From contig OY759214.1 in assembly GCA_963662175.1 (NCBI GenBank), positions 13,950,001-14,014,000 of the forward strand: a stretch of 64,000 bases of DNA. The letters are read 5' to 3'. The position numbers and the translations under genes are program-made. The stretch comes from Aradus depressus (taxonomy: Eukaryota; Arthropoda; Insecta; Hemiptera; Aradidae). The notes under the pieces are model-generated. The model was not told where the DNA came from. It saw only the letters and a program-made list of their open reading frames with translations, and ran no database searches. Shown here piece after piece: positions 20,880 through 31,400 of this stretch; within the stretch, counting starts at the first letter, position 1, and each line of letters starts with the position of its first letter.

Positions 20880-23800
20880 TTAGGAGGCGTTTTTTCGCCT
20901 CCTCCACTCCGCTACAAATTGGGTGAATGCCGGGTAACTAAACTCGGTCACCAGTTGCTGCTGGGTCAGTCCCAGGTACGATCCGGTTGAGCGTATCAAC
21001 GCTGCCCTGGGCCCGTCGTACAGTGGACATTCGATGACCACGTGTTCCGCAGTCTCGACGCCACCGCACGCACAGTTCGGGCTGTCTTTTCTTTTGAAAA
21101 AGAAAAGCTTAGCGTTGAAGTCGCCATGACCAGTTAGTAACTGGGACGTCCAATGGTCCGGCTGGACCCATGTCGCTGCGAGTCGTGCCCGCACATCCGG
21201 GAAGAAGGCGTGTGTCGTTCGGCCATCCGATGAATGCGTCCAGCGTCGCTGCCATCTGGACATTATCCACTCCTGAACAATGTCCCTGCAGCGCTCTGGT
21301 CTGCCATCGCCCTGCATTTCCGCCGCTAGTGCCGCGCACAGGGGCCCATCAACATCCTGTCCCAGAGGCAGATTGCGTCTACAATAGTACGAGGCTACGG
21401 CTCCGTCCAAGACCAAGTCTATGGGCGGGGCCGCGGCCAGCACCTGCAGCGCAGCCGTAGAGACGGTGCGATAGGCCCTCGTTACCCGCAGCAGTGCGGA
21501 TCGCTGGGCCTGCTGAATAATTCCGCGTTGCTGCTTAGTGGGGCGTTGCCACCACCCAGCAGCCGCGTATCTAGCTACTGCCTCGAAAACCCCCGTGTAG
21601 ATTGCTCTACACGCTGGGTATCCGAGGCCCCAGGTGGCCCTGGCTAAGCAGCTCAGGGCGTTAAAGGTGGCATTGGTCCTGTCCTTAATGCCAACAACAT
21701 GTGGAGTTACATTGAGGCCCCGGCTTAACCTAACACCTAGGTACGTTACGACCTCCGGGCACTCAATGCGCATCCCCTGGATTCTGACCAAGAGTGGATG
21801 GCGCGCGTCCACTCTCCCTCTCATAAGCAAGGCCTGGGTCTTGCTTGGTGAGAGTGAGAGTTTGTTGCTGCTGCACCAGTCCCCTATATAATCTATAGCT
21901 GCCTGGGCGTGTCTGGTTAGAGCGGCTCGGCTATCTGCGTGCACCGTGACCACTAGGTCGTCGACATAGGCTATTGCCTTATATCCACGAGCCTCAAGTT
22001 CACGGAGCAGTCCGTCAAAGAGTATGTTCCACAGAGCCGGTCCTAGGATCGACCCTTGTGGGCAGCCTCTTGTGATATCCACTGATGAGCTCGAGTACAG
22101 ATTGCTTATGGACGCTGATCTGTCGCTCAAGAAGCTCGCGATTAGGCCGAATATATTTCTCGGCGTTCCCATTTCATGTAGCTTCATCAGTATGGCCGGC
22201 CACCAGGCGCAGTCGAACGCTGCGGCTATGTCGAAGAAGACGCAGAGGGCATACTTGTCCCTGCGCTCCTCCACATCCGCCCTCAGCGTCCGGAGTGCAT
22301 CCTCCGTGGAACGACCCCTGGAACAGCCAAACTGTCGCTGGGACACCGAGGCATATACACGGTCCCGTATAGTAAGGAGGACGAGGGCCTCCAGCACCTT
22401 ACCAAAAATAGGCAACAGGCTGATTGGTCTGAAACTCCCCGCCCGGGTTGGGTCCCTATCCCCAGGCTTGGCAAACGTGCAGACAATGGCATGTTTCCAA
22501 GCCCTAGGAAAGTGGCCCAACCTAAGGCAGGTGTTGTACAGATACAAAAGGTCCCGCCCGATGATCGGGAGCGCTTTTTTGATCATGGCGGCGTCAATGA
22601 GGTCTCCCCCAGGGGCTCCGCCATTCTTCTGCCTCCCGATCGCCAGGTCGAGATCTATGCTGTCCCAATCAGGTGCATCTTCTGTGTTCGGCAAAGCGCG
22701 GGATGCTAACCTTACCGCTGCTTGTTCAGGGGTATCCTCGTCCGGGTTGTCCGCCGGGAAGGCCTCCCTCAGGTACATTCCTCCGGCCTCCTCGAGGGAC
22801 GTCGCGTATACGTCACCGACCCTGATTGCAGCCATCGGAATGACCGATCTGAGCCTGCCGACAGCCACCCGGTAGGGGATCCCCCAAGGATTTCTCTGGC
22901 TCTCGTCCTCCACGAACTTACGCCAACTCACTCTCTTCGCCGACTGAACCAGCTTCCCATAAGCCCTGTCCTGGTGCCTAAACTCTTCCCTCCGCATCAA
23001 ACGCAGCAGGGGGTCTCGGCATCGCTGGTATCTCCTCCTGCAACGATTAACAGCCCTCTTGGCAAGGGTGAGGGCCTCGTTCCACCATGGAACACTCCGA
23101 ACCCGACTGACCCTCTTGGGGATGGTGCCGTCTGCCGCACTCAGCATTATATTGCTGAGCTGGCCTACGCCCTCCTCAATCTGGTCAATCGGGTCGGCTG
23201 AGTTGAGGCCCTCCCATTCTGCGTCGCAGGAGAAGGCTGCCACCGACGTCACAAAGGCGTCGGTTATTGGTTTGCGAGTCGCAAACCGCGGATCCCTAGG
23301 CCTGGCTGCCGGCCGGTGGGCGTCGGAAAGCACCATATCCAGCACCATATGGTCACTGGACGTGATATCCCGTACACTCCACCCGCCAACTGCCGGGTAT
23401 AGCCCGCTCGACACCAGCGTGACATCGATGTGAGACTCCCCACGCGCACCCCGAAAGGTTGGTGGCGACTGCTGGCCATTAACTATGCACAAGTCATGGC
23501 GGGCTATCAGCTCCTGTAGTCTATCACCCCGGCGATCGGTACGAACCGACCCCCAGGCGACCGACCAAGAGTTGGAGTCCGCCATGATCACCACATTACT
23601 CCCAGCCAGGGCGCTCAAGACACCGTCCAGGTGGCCCAACTGTCGCTCAATGTTCTCAGACGGAGGGAAGTATCCGCTGATCACATTGCAGCATATGTTC
23701 GCCGACCTGACATTGGCCACAACAACATGACTAGTGGACATGTGCTGCAGAACCATCACATCCACTTGCGGGCTAGTGACAACGATTGCGGCCATGGGCC

Positions 23801-24002
23801 GTTCGTTGTCTTTCGCCCCGGTCACGATCCTGTAGCCCGTGCCTAGGCCCGCCACAACGCCTCTAACGCAATAGGGCTCCTGAAGGGCCAGGATTGAAAC
23901 GTCCCCTTCGGGAATCAGGGTGCGCAGTTCGTCTGCTACAATTCGGCGCCTGTGCATGTTAAGTTGCCACAGGCGTAGGTCTCCGACACTTCTATGCGCC
24001 AT
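20880..24002 (-). CDS. R1-clade ORF2: endonuclease-reverse transcriptase, 1040 aa
   Basis: This single polypeptide nicks target DNA and copies element RNA there (target-primed reverse transcription). N-terminal apurinic-type endonuclease: LALQEPY (~38-44), DSNSWS (~142), SHIDVTLVS (~190), SSDHM (~215). Reverse transcriptase: FRPISLLPIFGKVLEAL (~524-540), motif A FFDIAAAFDCAWW (~589), motif B GCPQGSILGPALWN (~646), motif C AYVDDLV (catalytic DD at ~681-682), SPSKTQ and YLGVRLS after it. C-terminal knuckle CACGGVETAEHVVIEC (~977-992). There are no internal stops; length is typical for R1 ORF2. The ATG at 24002 overlaps the ORF1 stop (ATGGCGCATAG), as is usual in the clade. It looks competent by inspection. 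Confidence 0.95.
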   Translation of the reverse strand: MAHRSVGDLRLWQLNMHRRRIVADELRTLIPEGDVSILALQEPYCVRGVVAGLGTGYRIVTGAKDNERPMAAIVVTSPQVDVMVLQHMSTSHVVVANVRSANICCNVISGYFPPSENIERQLGHLDGVLSALAGSNVVIMADSNSWSVAWGSVRTDRRGDRLQELIARHDLCIVNGQQSPPTFRGARGESHIDVTLVSSGLYPAVGGWSVRDITSSDHMVLDMVLSDAHRPAARPRDPRFATRKPITDAFVTSVAAFSCDAEWEGLNSADPIDQIEEGVGQLSNIMLSAADGTIPKRVSRVRSVPWWNEALTLAKRAVNRCRRRYQRCRDPLLRLMRREEFRHQDRAYGKLVQSAKRVSWRKFVEDESQRNPWGIPYRVAVGRLRSVIPMAAIRVGDVYATSLEEAGGMYLREAFPADNPDEDTPEQAAVRLASRALPNTEDAPDWDSIDLDLAIGRQKNGGAPGGDLIDAAMIKKALPIIGRDLLYLYNTCLRLGHFPRAWKHAIVCTFAKPGDRDPTRAGSFRPISLLPIFGKVLEALVLLTIRDRVYASVSQRQFGCSRGRSTEDALRTLRADVEERRDKYALCVFFDIAAAFDCAWWPAILMKLHEMGTPRNIFGLIASFLSDRSASISNLYSSSSVDITRGCPQGSILGPALWNILFDGLLRELEARGYKAIAYVDDLVVTVHADSRAALTRHAQAAIDYIGDWCSSNKLSLSPSKTQALLMRGRVDARHPLLVRIQGMRIECPEVVTYLGVRLSRGLNVTPHVVGIKDRTNATFNALSCLARATWGLGYPACRAIYTGVFEAVARYAAAGWWQRPTKQQRGIIQQAQRSALLRVTRAYRTVSTAALQVLAAAPPIDLVLDGAVASYYCRRNLPLGQDVDGPLCAALAAEMQGDGRPERCRDIVQEWIMSRWQRRWTHSSDGRTTHAFFPDVRARLAATWVQPDHWTSQLLTGHGDFNAKLFFFKRKDSPNCACGGVETAEHVVIECPLYDGPRAALIRSTGSYLGLTQQQLVTEFSYPAFTQFVAEWRRRKNAS

Positions 24003-25685
24003 AGTCTGTCCGGGAGACCAGCGCCTCCAGAGCCTTTATATAGGCTGGGCACCCCTCGCTGTCCGCCCTATGAGGGCGGGCTTTCGTTCCGCAATTTTTA
24101 CATCGCGGGGGATCGCCCTTACTCGGGCAGGCAGCGGCGTCATGCCCTGTGGCAGCGCACCATGCGCACGCCACATTCCTGTTGCAGCCCTTCTCCGGGT
24201 GGCCGAACTCTAGGCACCTCCTGCACCTCGTGATGTCGAGGCAGTCGCCAACCCGGCAGGAATGCCAGCCCACCGTGATTCGCCCCGTCTCCAGTAGGGC
24301 AGTCCTGGTGGCCGGCGTCACCTCAGCCACCCAATGTACATGAGGTTGGCCTCTTGGGCCTTTCTTGTACAAGAGTTTGGGGGGGTCCATATCGGGATAT
24401 TGTTCCCTGCACCTCCTCTCAAACTGCTCTCCTGTCCAGTCCGCTGGGACAAACCTAATTTGCATGCGAGGGTTTCTCCCGCCAACCACCGCTGCCCCAA
24501 GTCCTGCCTCCCTTAGTGCCAGGCTGGTGGTTAGCGCCTGGAGTTCTGCTTGGGTTGAGACCTCCAGGAGAAGGCCCCCCTCCTTGCTGTTCGGGTGGCC
24601 AACACGTTGACCCCTAAGGCTTTAGGGGTCAGCTTATTAAAGGCCTCGGTTGAGTGCCCTTCCATAGGGGCCACCACGGCCACGAATCTCTGCTTTTTAG
24701 CGGGATCTGGTGGGGCGGCCCTTATCTTTTCCAAGATGGCTCTCTTGGTCTGCCACTTTTCTGCTGGCCGGGCGGCCCGTTGGGATGGGGCGGTTGGAGG
24801 GGCTAACTGTTTTGCCCTACTCCTTTTCGCCCTCTTGCCCACCACCTCCGTCCAGGCTGCGGGGTCGGCTGGCACTTGCCCCGCTACCGCCGAGGCCGAG
24901 GGTGAGGTCGATTGGGGTGGCGGGGGGGGGTCCCGGGAGGGGTTCACTATATTAGTTACCCCCTCCTTTGGGTTTTTGGTCCCCTTCGGCGGTTGAATTG
25001 CGTACTGGGCTGGCTTAACGGCCCACTGGCCCAAGCTGAGGGAGGGCGGTGGGACTGATAAGGCTTCCTCGCCACTGCGGACGCGCTCCTGGGCTGGGGG
25101 AGGAGGGGGGGGCAGAATCTGACGCCGCTCGATAGCGGCCAGAGTAGCCTCTATCCTTTCCAGTCTAACTTCTATGATGGACTGGGATGGGGCCATGGTT
25201 TCGCAAGGGAGGGCCTCTTCTAAGTCCGTTAGGACCACTGACAGCTTACCCAAATAGGTAAGCAATTTGTCCCTGGCTGGCTCCTCCAAATCCTGGTCTT
25301 CCGACCAATCAGAGATGTTGCTCCCGATTGTACGGGCGGTGCGGAGCCGCCTAAGAAAAACCCCCCGCGAGCTCGCGGGGGGTGGGTATGGACCCTCGCC
25401 GCGCGGGGCGGGCGACTGCTGGGGGGGACCGGGCGTAGGGGGGGCCACTACAGTGGCCCGCTGGCCACGCGGTGCGGGCGACGGCTGCGAAGGACCTGTG
25501 GGGAGGGGTGGAAGTGCTGCCTTCGCGACCCGTTGGTCGCGCGGCGCCGGCGATGATTGGGTGGGGATTGATGGGGGGGGAGCTACATTGGCCCGGGTGG
25601 CCTTGGCTCGAGAAGGGTCGCTACCTGCGGGGGGGTGAGGGGTGACCCTTCCTCTACCTGACCGGAGCCCTCCGGCAGGGTACAT
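23992..25685 (-). CDS. R1-clade ORF1 (gag-like), split by a one-base frameshift
   Basis: ORF1 encodes the RNA-binding particle protein of the element. The first part (25685-24531) starts MYPAGGLRSGRGRVTPHPPA. It has a long Pro/Ala/Arg-rich low-complexity region and then a more ordered domain (KRAILEKIRAAPPDPAKKQR ... NKLTPKALGVNVLATRTARR). The second part continues in another frame to the stop at 23992. It contains RFVPADWTGEQFERRCREQY and three CCHC-type knuckles: CRRCLEFGHPEKGC, CAWCAATGHDAAAC, CKNCGTK...C. The frames switch at the G run around 24,573-24,580: protein similarity to the family runs straight through if the run is one base longer. So this is either a real one-base deletion or a homopolymer sequencing error. 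Confidence 0.85.
24573..24580 (-). other. Frameshift site in ORF1 (G homopolymer)
   Basis: Minus-strand GCAAGGAGGGGGGCCTTCTC. Upstream, the gag frame reads ...ATRTARR. Downstream, the sensible gag sequence (GLLLEVSTQAELQAL) is in the next frame. Six Gs follow the last A; seven would keep one frame. Confidence 0.75.
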
Positions 25686-26047
25686 CTCAAAAAAAAAGGA
25701 CGAATAACTCAGTATATTAATTATATAGAGTTGAAAATTGAGGAAAGGCCTATTTCACGCGATTTGATCGCCTACACACAACACTAATGCAGTACTACAT
25801 GACGCACTAGCAGAGGTGGAAAAACAAAGAGAAAACGAGACTGAATTGAAGATAACCTGTGAGGAAAATGCAAAAGCTGCGCCAATAATTATTTTTATTG
25901 TTAATATTGTTGTTAATTCTCGTGCGACCTGTGATTAATAAAACTACCACTTACTTGGTGTCCTTATTTATCTGCAGCCGGTGAGAAGGCGGGGAGTGGA
26001 GCTAGAGACCTAGGTACGTCTTCACCCTTCGGAGGTTGGGTAGAGAC
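25686..26047 (-). promoter_or_regulatory. R1-type element 5' UTR (probable internal promoter region)
   Basis: 362 bases between the 5' target duplication and the ORF1 start, beginning GTCTCTACCCAACCTCCGAA on the minus strand. In this class of element the promoter lies inside the transcribed 5' UTR. I see no specific motif that I can defend. Confidence 0.5.
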
Positions 26048-26060
26048 CTAATCTTGGCCT
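26048..26060. repeat. Target-site duplication, 5' side of R1-type element
   Basis: Exact copy of 20,583-20,595 (CTAATCTTGGCCT). Confidence 0.8.
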
Positions 26061-26484
26061 ATCATTGTATCTAGTTGAGGCGTATCTACCGACATTGCTG
26101 TTAATATTTTTTTCAGAAAATATGAAGAATGGGTGCTACAAGATCCACCTTCATTCTATATTTCTTTCTCGACTATTTTGGTTAGGACCAACCAGAATAT
26201 ACTTTGTATCGTTACTTATGATAGACCATCATGGTATCTGGTTGATGTCTATCACCGACATTGCTGTATTAATGTTTATACACATATACTAAATATGAAT
26301 AATATATAATACAATAACATACCTAATATGAAATAACGAATCATGCAGAAAAAAAATATATATTGTGGTGAGGATATAAAAGAAACATAAATGAAAAATA
26401 TAAAATAAATGAATAAATGATACAAATAAGAAAGAAAAAAATTAATAGTAACAGGTAAATAATTAGAAGATAAAAAGAGACAAA
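26061..26484. other. AT-rich spacer, no gene
   Basis: It contains two diverged copies of a ~60-bp phrase ending ACCGACATTGCTGT (about 26,064-26,105 and 26,221-26,280), then A-rich sequence. The short frame 26,065-26,292 has no recognisable domain. Confidence 0.5.
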
Positions 26485-26639
26485 TCTATATTAATAAAGC
26501 TGAAACGGGGTTTGTTTGTTTGTTTGTTGGTTTGTTTGTTTGTATGTATGTATGTATGTATGTTTGTTCCAGCATCACGCCCAAACGGCTGGACGGACTT
26601 TTATGAAACTACCCATGTAGCATCCTTTTGAGCCCGATT

Positions 26640-27345
26640 GAATAATAGGCTATGTGGCGTCCCAAAATTTTGACCGGGAGGGGGGGTTGTAAGGGGGCCT
26701 AAGTATAAAAATAGTGCTAACTCATTAACTAATGGGCGAATTGTCATGAAATTTCACAGGTAGTCTTTTTAAAATCCAAACAGGAAAAAAAAGTGTGTGG
26801 CGTCCCAAAGTTTTGATCGGGAGGGGGGGTTGTAAGGGGGGCCTAAGTATATAAATAGTGCTAACACATTAACTAATGGGCGAATCGTCATGAAATTTCA
26901 CATGGAGTAATCCTGAAGGCCAAATAGAAAAATAAGGTGTGTGGCGTCCCAAAGTTTTGAACGGGAGGGGGGGTTGTGGGGGGGGGCCTACGTATATAAA
27001 TAGTGCTAACTCATCAACTAATGGTCGAATTGTCATGAAATTTCACATGTAGTATTCCTAAAGGTCAAATAGAAATATTAGGTGTGTGACGGCCCAAAAT
27101 TTTGAACAGGAAGGAGGGTTGTGGGGGGGGCTAAATATACATATAGAGTTAGCTCATTAACGGTTGGTCGTATTGTCACGAAATTTCGCATATATTATTC
27201 CTGAAGGCCAAATAGAAAAATAAGGAGTGTGGCGTCCCGAAGTTTTGAACGGGCGGCGGGGTTGAGGGGGGGGGGGGGGACTAAGTATAAATATAGAGCT
27301 AGCTCATTAACGGTTGATCCTATTGTCATGAATCGGATTGTCATG
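26640..27345 (+). repeat. 144-bp tandem repeat, 5 copies
   Basis: GTGTGGCGTCCCAAAGTTTT recurs at 26652, 26796, 26939, 27084 and 27228. Each is followed by a G-rich stretch, then CTAAGTATA, GCTAACTCATTAACTAATGG and TGTCATGAAATTTCACA. Confidence 0.85.
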
Positions 27346-27353
27346 AATTTCAC

Positions 27354-28160
27354 ATGTAGTAGTAGTAACTATGTATTCGCTGTGGGGTTCACTGTTGCAA
27401 GACATTTACTAGCTGTGATGTCCAGCGTTCCTAATATCGTACTAGCTGTGGGGTCCGCTGTTGCAAGGTACTTACTAGCTGTAGTGCTCAGCCCCAGCGT
27501 TCCTAACTATGTACTGGCTGTGGGGTTCGCTGTTGCAAGGCACCTATAAGACATTTACTAGCTGTAATGCCCAGCGTTTCTAATTACGTACTAGCTGTGG
27601 GGCCTGCTGTTGCAAGGCGCTAGCAGTGTGGCCCAGCGTATTTCACTCGTAGGTACTAGCTGTGGGGTCCGCCGTTGCAAAACTCATACTAGCTGTGATG
27701 CCCTGTGGTTCTAACTACATACTATCTGTGGGGTTCGCAGTTGCAAGGCACCTACTACCTGTAGGGCCCAGCGTTCCTAAAAACGTACTAGCTGTGGGGT
27801 CCGTCGTTGCAAAAGCATACTAGCTGTGATGCCCAGGGTTCCTAACTATGTACTAGCTGTGAAGTTCGCTGTCGCAAAGCACTTACTAACTGTAATGCCC
27901 AGCGTATTTAACTACATACTAGCTGTGGGGTCCGCTGTTGCAAGGCACATACTAGCTATGATGCCCAGCATTCCCAACTACGTACTAGCTGTGGTGCTCA
28001 GCGTTGCAAGCCACATACTAGCTGTGGTCACAAACGTTCTTAACTACGCACTGACTAGGACGTCCAGCGATGCTAAGTATTCACTAGGTGTGGCTTCCGC
28101 CGTTGAAAGGCGCATACTAGCTGTGGTGCCCAGGGGTCCTAAAAACTTACTAGCGTTACA
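27354..28160 (+). repeat. 33-bp / 66-bp tandem repeat block
   Basis: Alternating ~33-bp half units, ACTAGCTGTGGGGTCCGCTG-TTGCAAGGCAC and ACTAGCTGTGATGCCCAGCG-TTCCTAACTACGT, repeat about 24 times with divergence and small indels. As 33 is a multiple of three, frames stay open through parts of it (27,826-28,194 encodes repeats of the type NYVLAVGFAVARHLLAV). I regard that as a by-product. Confidence 0.85.
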
Positions 28161-28278
28161 ACAGCTGAAGGACTATAAGCCTTATTCCGTATGAATAATT
28201 GAAAATTATAACATCATGAATGTACTGTCGAGGAACTGAATAGCGTTATAGAAGATATTGGGAGAAAAATCAAAGTTC

Positions 28279-28294
28279 CCCGGGCAACGCCGGG
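28279..28294 (+). other. Terminal hairpin of Helitron-like element
   Basis: CCCGGGCAACGCCGGG can fold as a 5-bp CCCGG/CCGGG stem with a six-base loop, just before the junction with the satellite array. Confidence 0.6.
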
Positions 28295-28484
28295 TATAAC
28301 TGCTATAGATTTAATATTTGTTAAAACTGATAGAGAACGACCGGATTATCTGAATCCTACACAAAAAACAAAATAAAAATGTTTTTCAAAAAATTCACGC
28401 TATTTAACGGTTTATAGGCTTAATAATTGTTAAAACTGATACGAGAGATTCAGATTTATCCGGAAAGTCCCATCCGAAGGAAGA

Positions 28485-31400
28485 CGTGCTCAAGGCTATT
28501 TTCAACCTAAGTGATATTTCACCTACCCAGGTTTGTTACATAACATACGTCTCATTATCGAGTACCTCACATTCGAAAAAGCCCTGGATCATCGCTTAAA
28601 GTCCCATCCGAAGGACGACGTGCTCAAAGTGTTTTTTAACTTCCCGATTAGAACATCTGACCTAAGTGCCTCAGCTAGATTTCTAAATGGCGATCCTGAG
28701 CTCGGTAGACTCCATTCTTCAAATTTCTCGCTTTTTAACGGTTTATAGATTTAATATTTGTTAAAACCGATAGAGAACGACCGGATTATCTGAATCCTAC
28801 ACAAAAATCAAAATAAAAATGTTTTTCAAAAAATTTGCGCTATTTAACGGTTTATAGGCTTAATAATTGTTAAAACTGATACGACAGATTCAGATTTATC
28901 CGGAAAGTCCCATCCGAAGGACGACGTGTTCAAGGCTTTCAACCTAAGTAGAAATTGACCTACCCAGGTTTATTTACATAACATACGTCTCATTATCGAG
29001 TACCTCACATTCGAAAAAGCCCTGGATCATCGCTTAAAGTCCCATCCGAAGGACGACGTGCTCAAAGTGTTTTTTAACTTCCCGATTGAAACATCTGACC
29101 TAAGTGCCTCAGCTAGATTTCTAAGTGGCGATCCTGAGCTCGGTAGACTCCATTCTTGAAATTTCTCGCTTTTTAACGGTTTATAGATTTAATATTTGTT
29201 AAAACTGATAGAGAACGACCGGATTATCTGAATCCTACACAAAAATCAAAATAAAAATGTTTTTCAAAAAATTTGCGCTATTTAACGGTTTATAGGCTTA
29301 ATAATTGTTAAAACTGATACGACAGATTCAGATTTATCCGGAAAGTCCCATCCGAAGGACGACGTGCTCAAGGCTATTGTCAACCTAAGTGAAATTTCAC
29401 CTACCCAGGTTTATTTACATAACATACGTCTCATTATCGAGTACCTCACATTCGAAAAAGTCCTGGAACATCGCTTAAAGTCCCATCCGAAGGACGACGT
29501 GCTCATAGTTATTTTTCACTTCCCGATTAAAACATCTGACCTAAGTGCCTCAGCTAGATTTGTAAGTGGCGATCATGAGCTCGGTAGACTCCATTCTTCA
29601 AATTTCTCGCTTTTTAACGGTTTATAGATTAAATATTTGTTAAAACTGATAGAGAACGACCGGATTATCTGAACCCCACACAAAAATCAAAATGAAAACG
29701 TTTTTCATAAACTCGCGCTATTTAACGGTTTATAGGCTTAATAATTGTTAAAACTGATACTACAGATTCAGATATATCCGGAAAGTCCCATCCGAAGGAC
29801 GACGTGCTCAAGGCTTTCAACCTAAGTGGAAATTGACCTACCCAGGTTTATTAACATAACATACGTCTCATTATCGAGTACCTCACATTCGAAAAAGCCC
29901 TGGATCATCGCTTAAAGTCCCATCCGAAGGACGACGTGCTCAAAGTGTTTTTTAACTTCCCGATTGAAACATCTGACCTAAGTGCCTCAGCTAGATTTCT
30001 AAGTGGCGATCCTGAGCTCGGTAGACTCCATTCTTCAAATTTCTCGCTTTTTAACGGTTTATAGATTTAATATTTGTTAAAACTGATAGAGAACGACCGG
30101 ATTATCTGAATCCTACACAAAAATCAAAATAAAAATGTTTTTCAAAAAATTCACGCTATTTAACGGTTTATAGGCTTAATAATTGTTAAAACTGATACGA
30201 CAGAATCAGATATATCCGAAAAGTCCCTACCGACGGACGACGTGCTCAAGGCTATTTTCAACCTAAGTGAAATTTCACCTAACCAGGTTTATTTACATAA
30301 CATACGTCTCATTATCGAGTACCTCACATTCGAAAAAGCCCTGGATCATCGCTTAAAGTCCCATCCGAAGGACGACGTGCTCAAAGTGTTTTTTAACTTC
30401 CCGATTAGAACATCTGACCTAAGTGCCTCAGCTAGATTTCTAAATGGCGATCCTGAGCTCGGTAGACTCCATTCTTCAAATTTCTCGCTTTTTAACGGTT
30501 TATAGATTTAATATTTGTTAAAACTGATAGAGAACGACCGGATTATCTGAATCCTTCACAAAAATCAAAATAAAAATGTTTTTCAAAAAATTTGCGCTAT
30601 TTAACGGTTTATAGGCTTAATAATTGATAAAACTGATACGACAGAACCAGATATATCCGAAAAGTCCCATCCGACGGCCGACGTGCTCAAGGCTATTTTC
30701 AACCTAAGTGAAATTTCACCTAACCAGGTTTATTTACATAACATACGTCTCATTATCGAGTACCTCACATTCGAAAAAGCCCTGGATCATCGCTTAAAGT
30801 CCCATCCGAAGGACGACGTGCTCAAAGTGTTTTTTAACTTCCCGATTAGAACATCTGACCTAAGTGCCTCAGCTAGATTTCTAAATGGCGATCCTGAGCT
30901 CGGTAGACTCCATTCTTCAAATTTCTCGCTTTTTAACGGTTTATAGATTTAATATTTGTTAAAACCGATAGAGAACGACCGGATTATCTGAATCCTACAC
31001 AAAAATCAAAATAAAAATGTTTTTCAAAAAATTTGCGCTATTTAACGGTTTATAGGCTTAATAATTGTTAAAACTGATACGACAGATTCAGATTTATCCG
31101 GAAAGTCCCATCCGAAGGACGACGTGTTCAAGGCTTTCAACCTAAGTAGAAATTGACCTACCCAGGTTTATTTACATAACATACGTCTCATTATCGAGTA
31201 CCTCACATTCGAAAAAGCCCTGGATCATCGCTTAAAGTCCCATCCGAAGGACGACGTGCTCAAAGTGTTTTTTAACTTCCCGATTGAAACATCTGACCTA
31301 AGTGCCTCAGCTAGATTTCTAAGTGGCGATCCTGAGCTCGGTAGACTCCATTCTTGAAATTTCTCGCTTTTTAACGGTTTATAGATTTAATATTTGTTAA

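Larger units (their letters stand above)
20596..26047 (-). mobile_element. R1-clade non-LTR retrotransposon, near full length (~5.45 kb)
   Basis: Order on the minus strand: 5' UTR (26047-25686), ORF1 (25685 to 23992, frameshifted once), ORF2 (24002-20880), ~250 bp 3' UTR and a ~30-nt A tail (T run 20,595-20,625). It is flanked by a 12-13 bp duplication. GC content is far above the surrounding DNA. The domain order (gag with CCHC knuckles; APE-type endonuclease; RT; CCHC) and the short ORF1/ORF2 overlap fit the R1 clade. The flanks are not 28S rDNA, so this is an R1-clade family with another target or an off-target insertion. Only one obvious coding lesion suggests recent insertion. Confidence 0.92.
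26485..28304 (+). mobile_element. Helitron-like non-autonomous element
   Basis: Starts TCTATATTAATAAAGCTGAA after an A, then (GTTT)n/(GTAT)n. It ends with a GC hairpin (CCCGG-GCAACG-CCGGG, 28,279-28,294) nine bases before CTAT/AG. A TC start, a hairpin about ten bases from the end and insertion next to A/T are Helitron hallmarks; the expected CTAG end reads CTAT. The interior is almost wholly tandem repeats, common in non-autonomous Helitrons. No Rep/helicase gene. The satellite array begins right at its 3' end. Confidence 0.5.

Noticed and set aside
21170..25638. Plus-strand frames opposite the R1-type ORFs (for example 22024-22875, 283 codons)
   Set aside because: These are antisense shadows of GC-rich ORF1/ORF2 with no recognisable domains.
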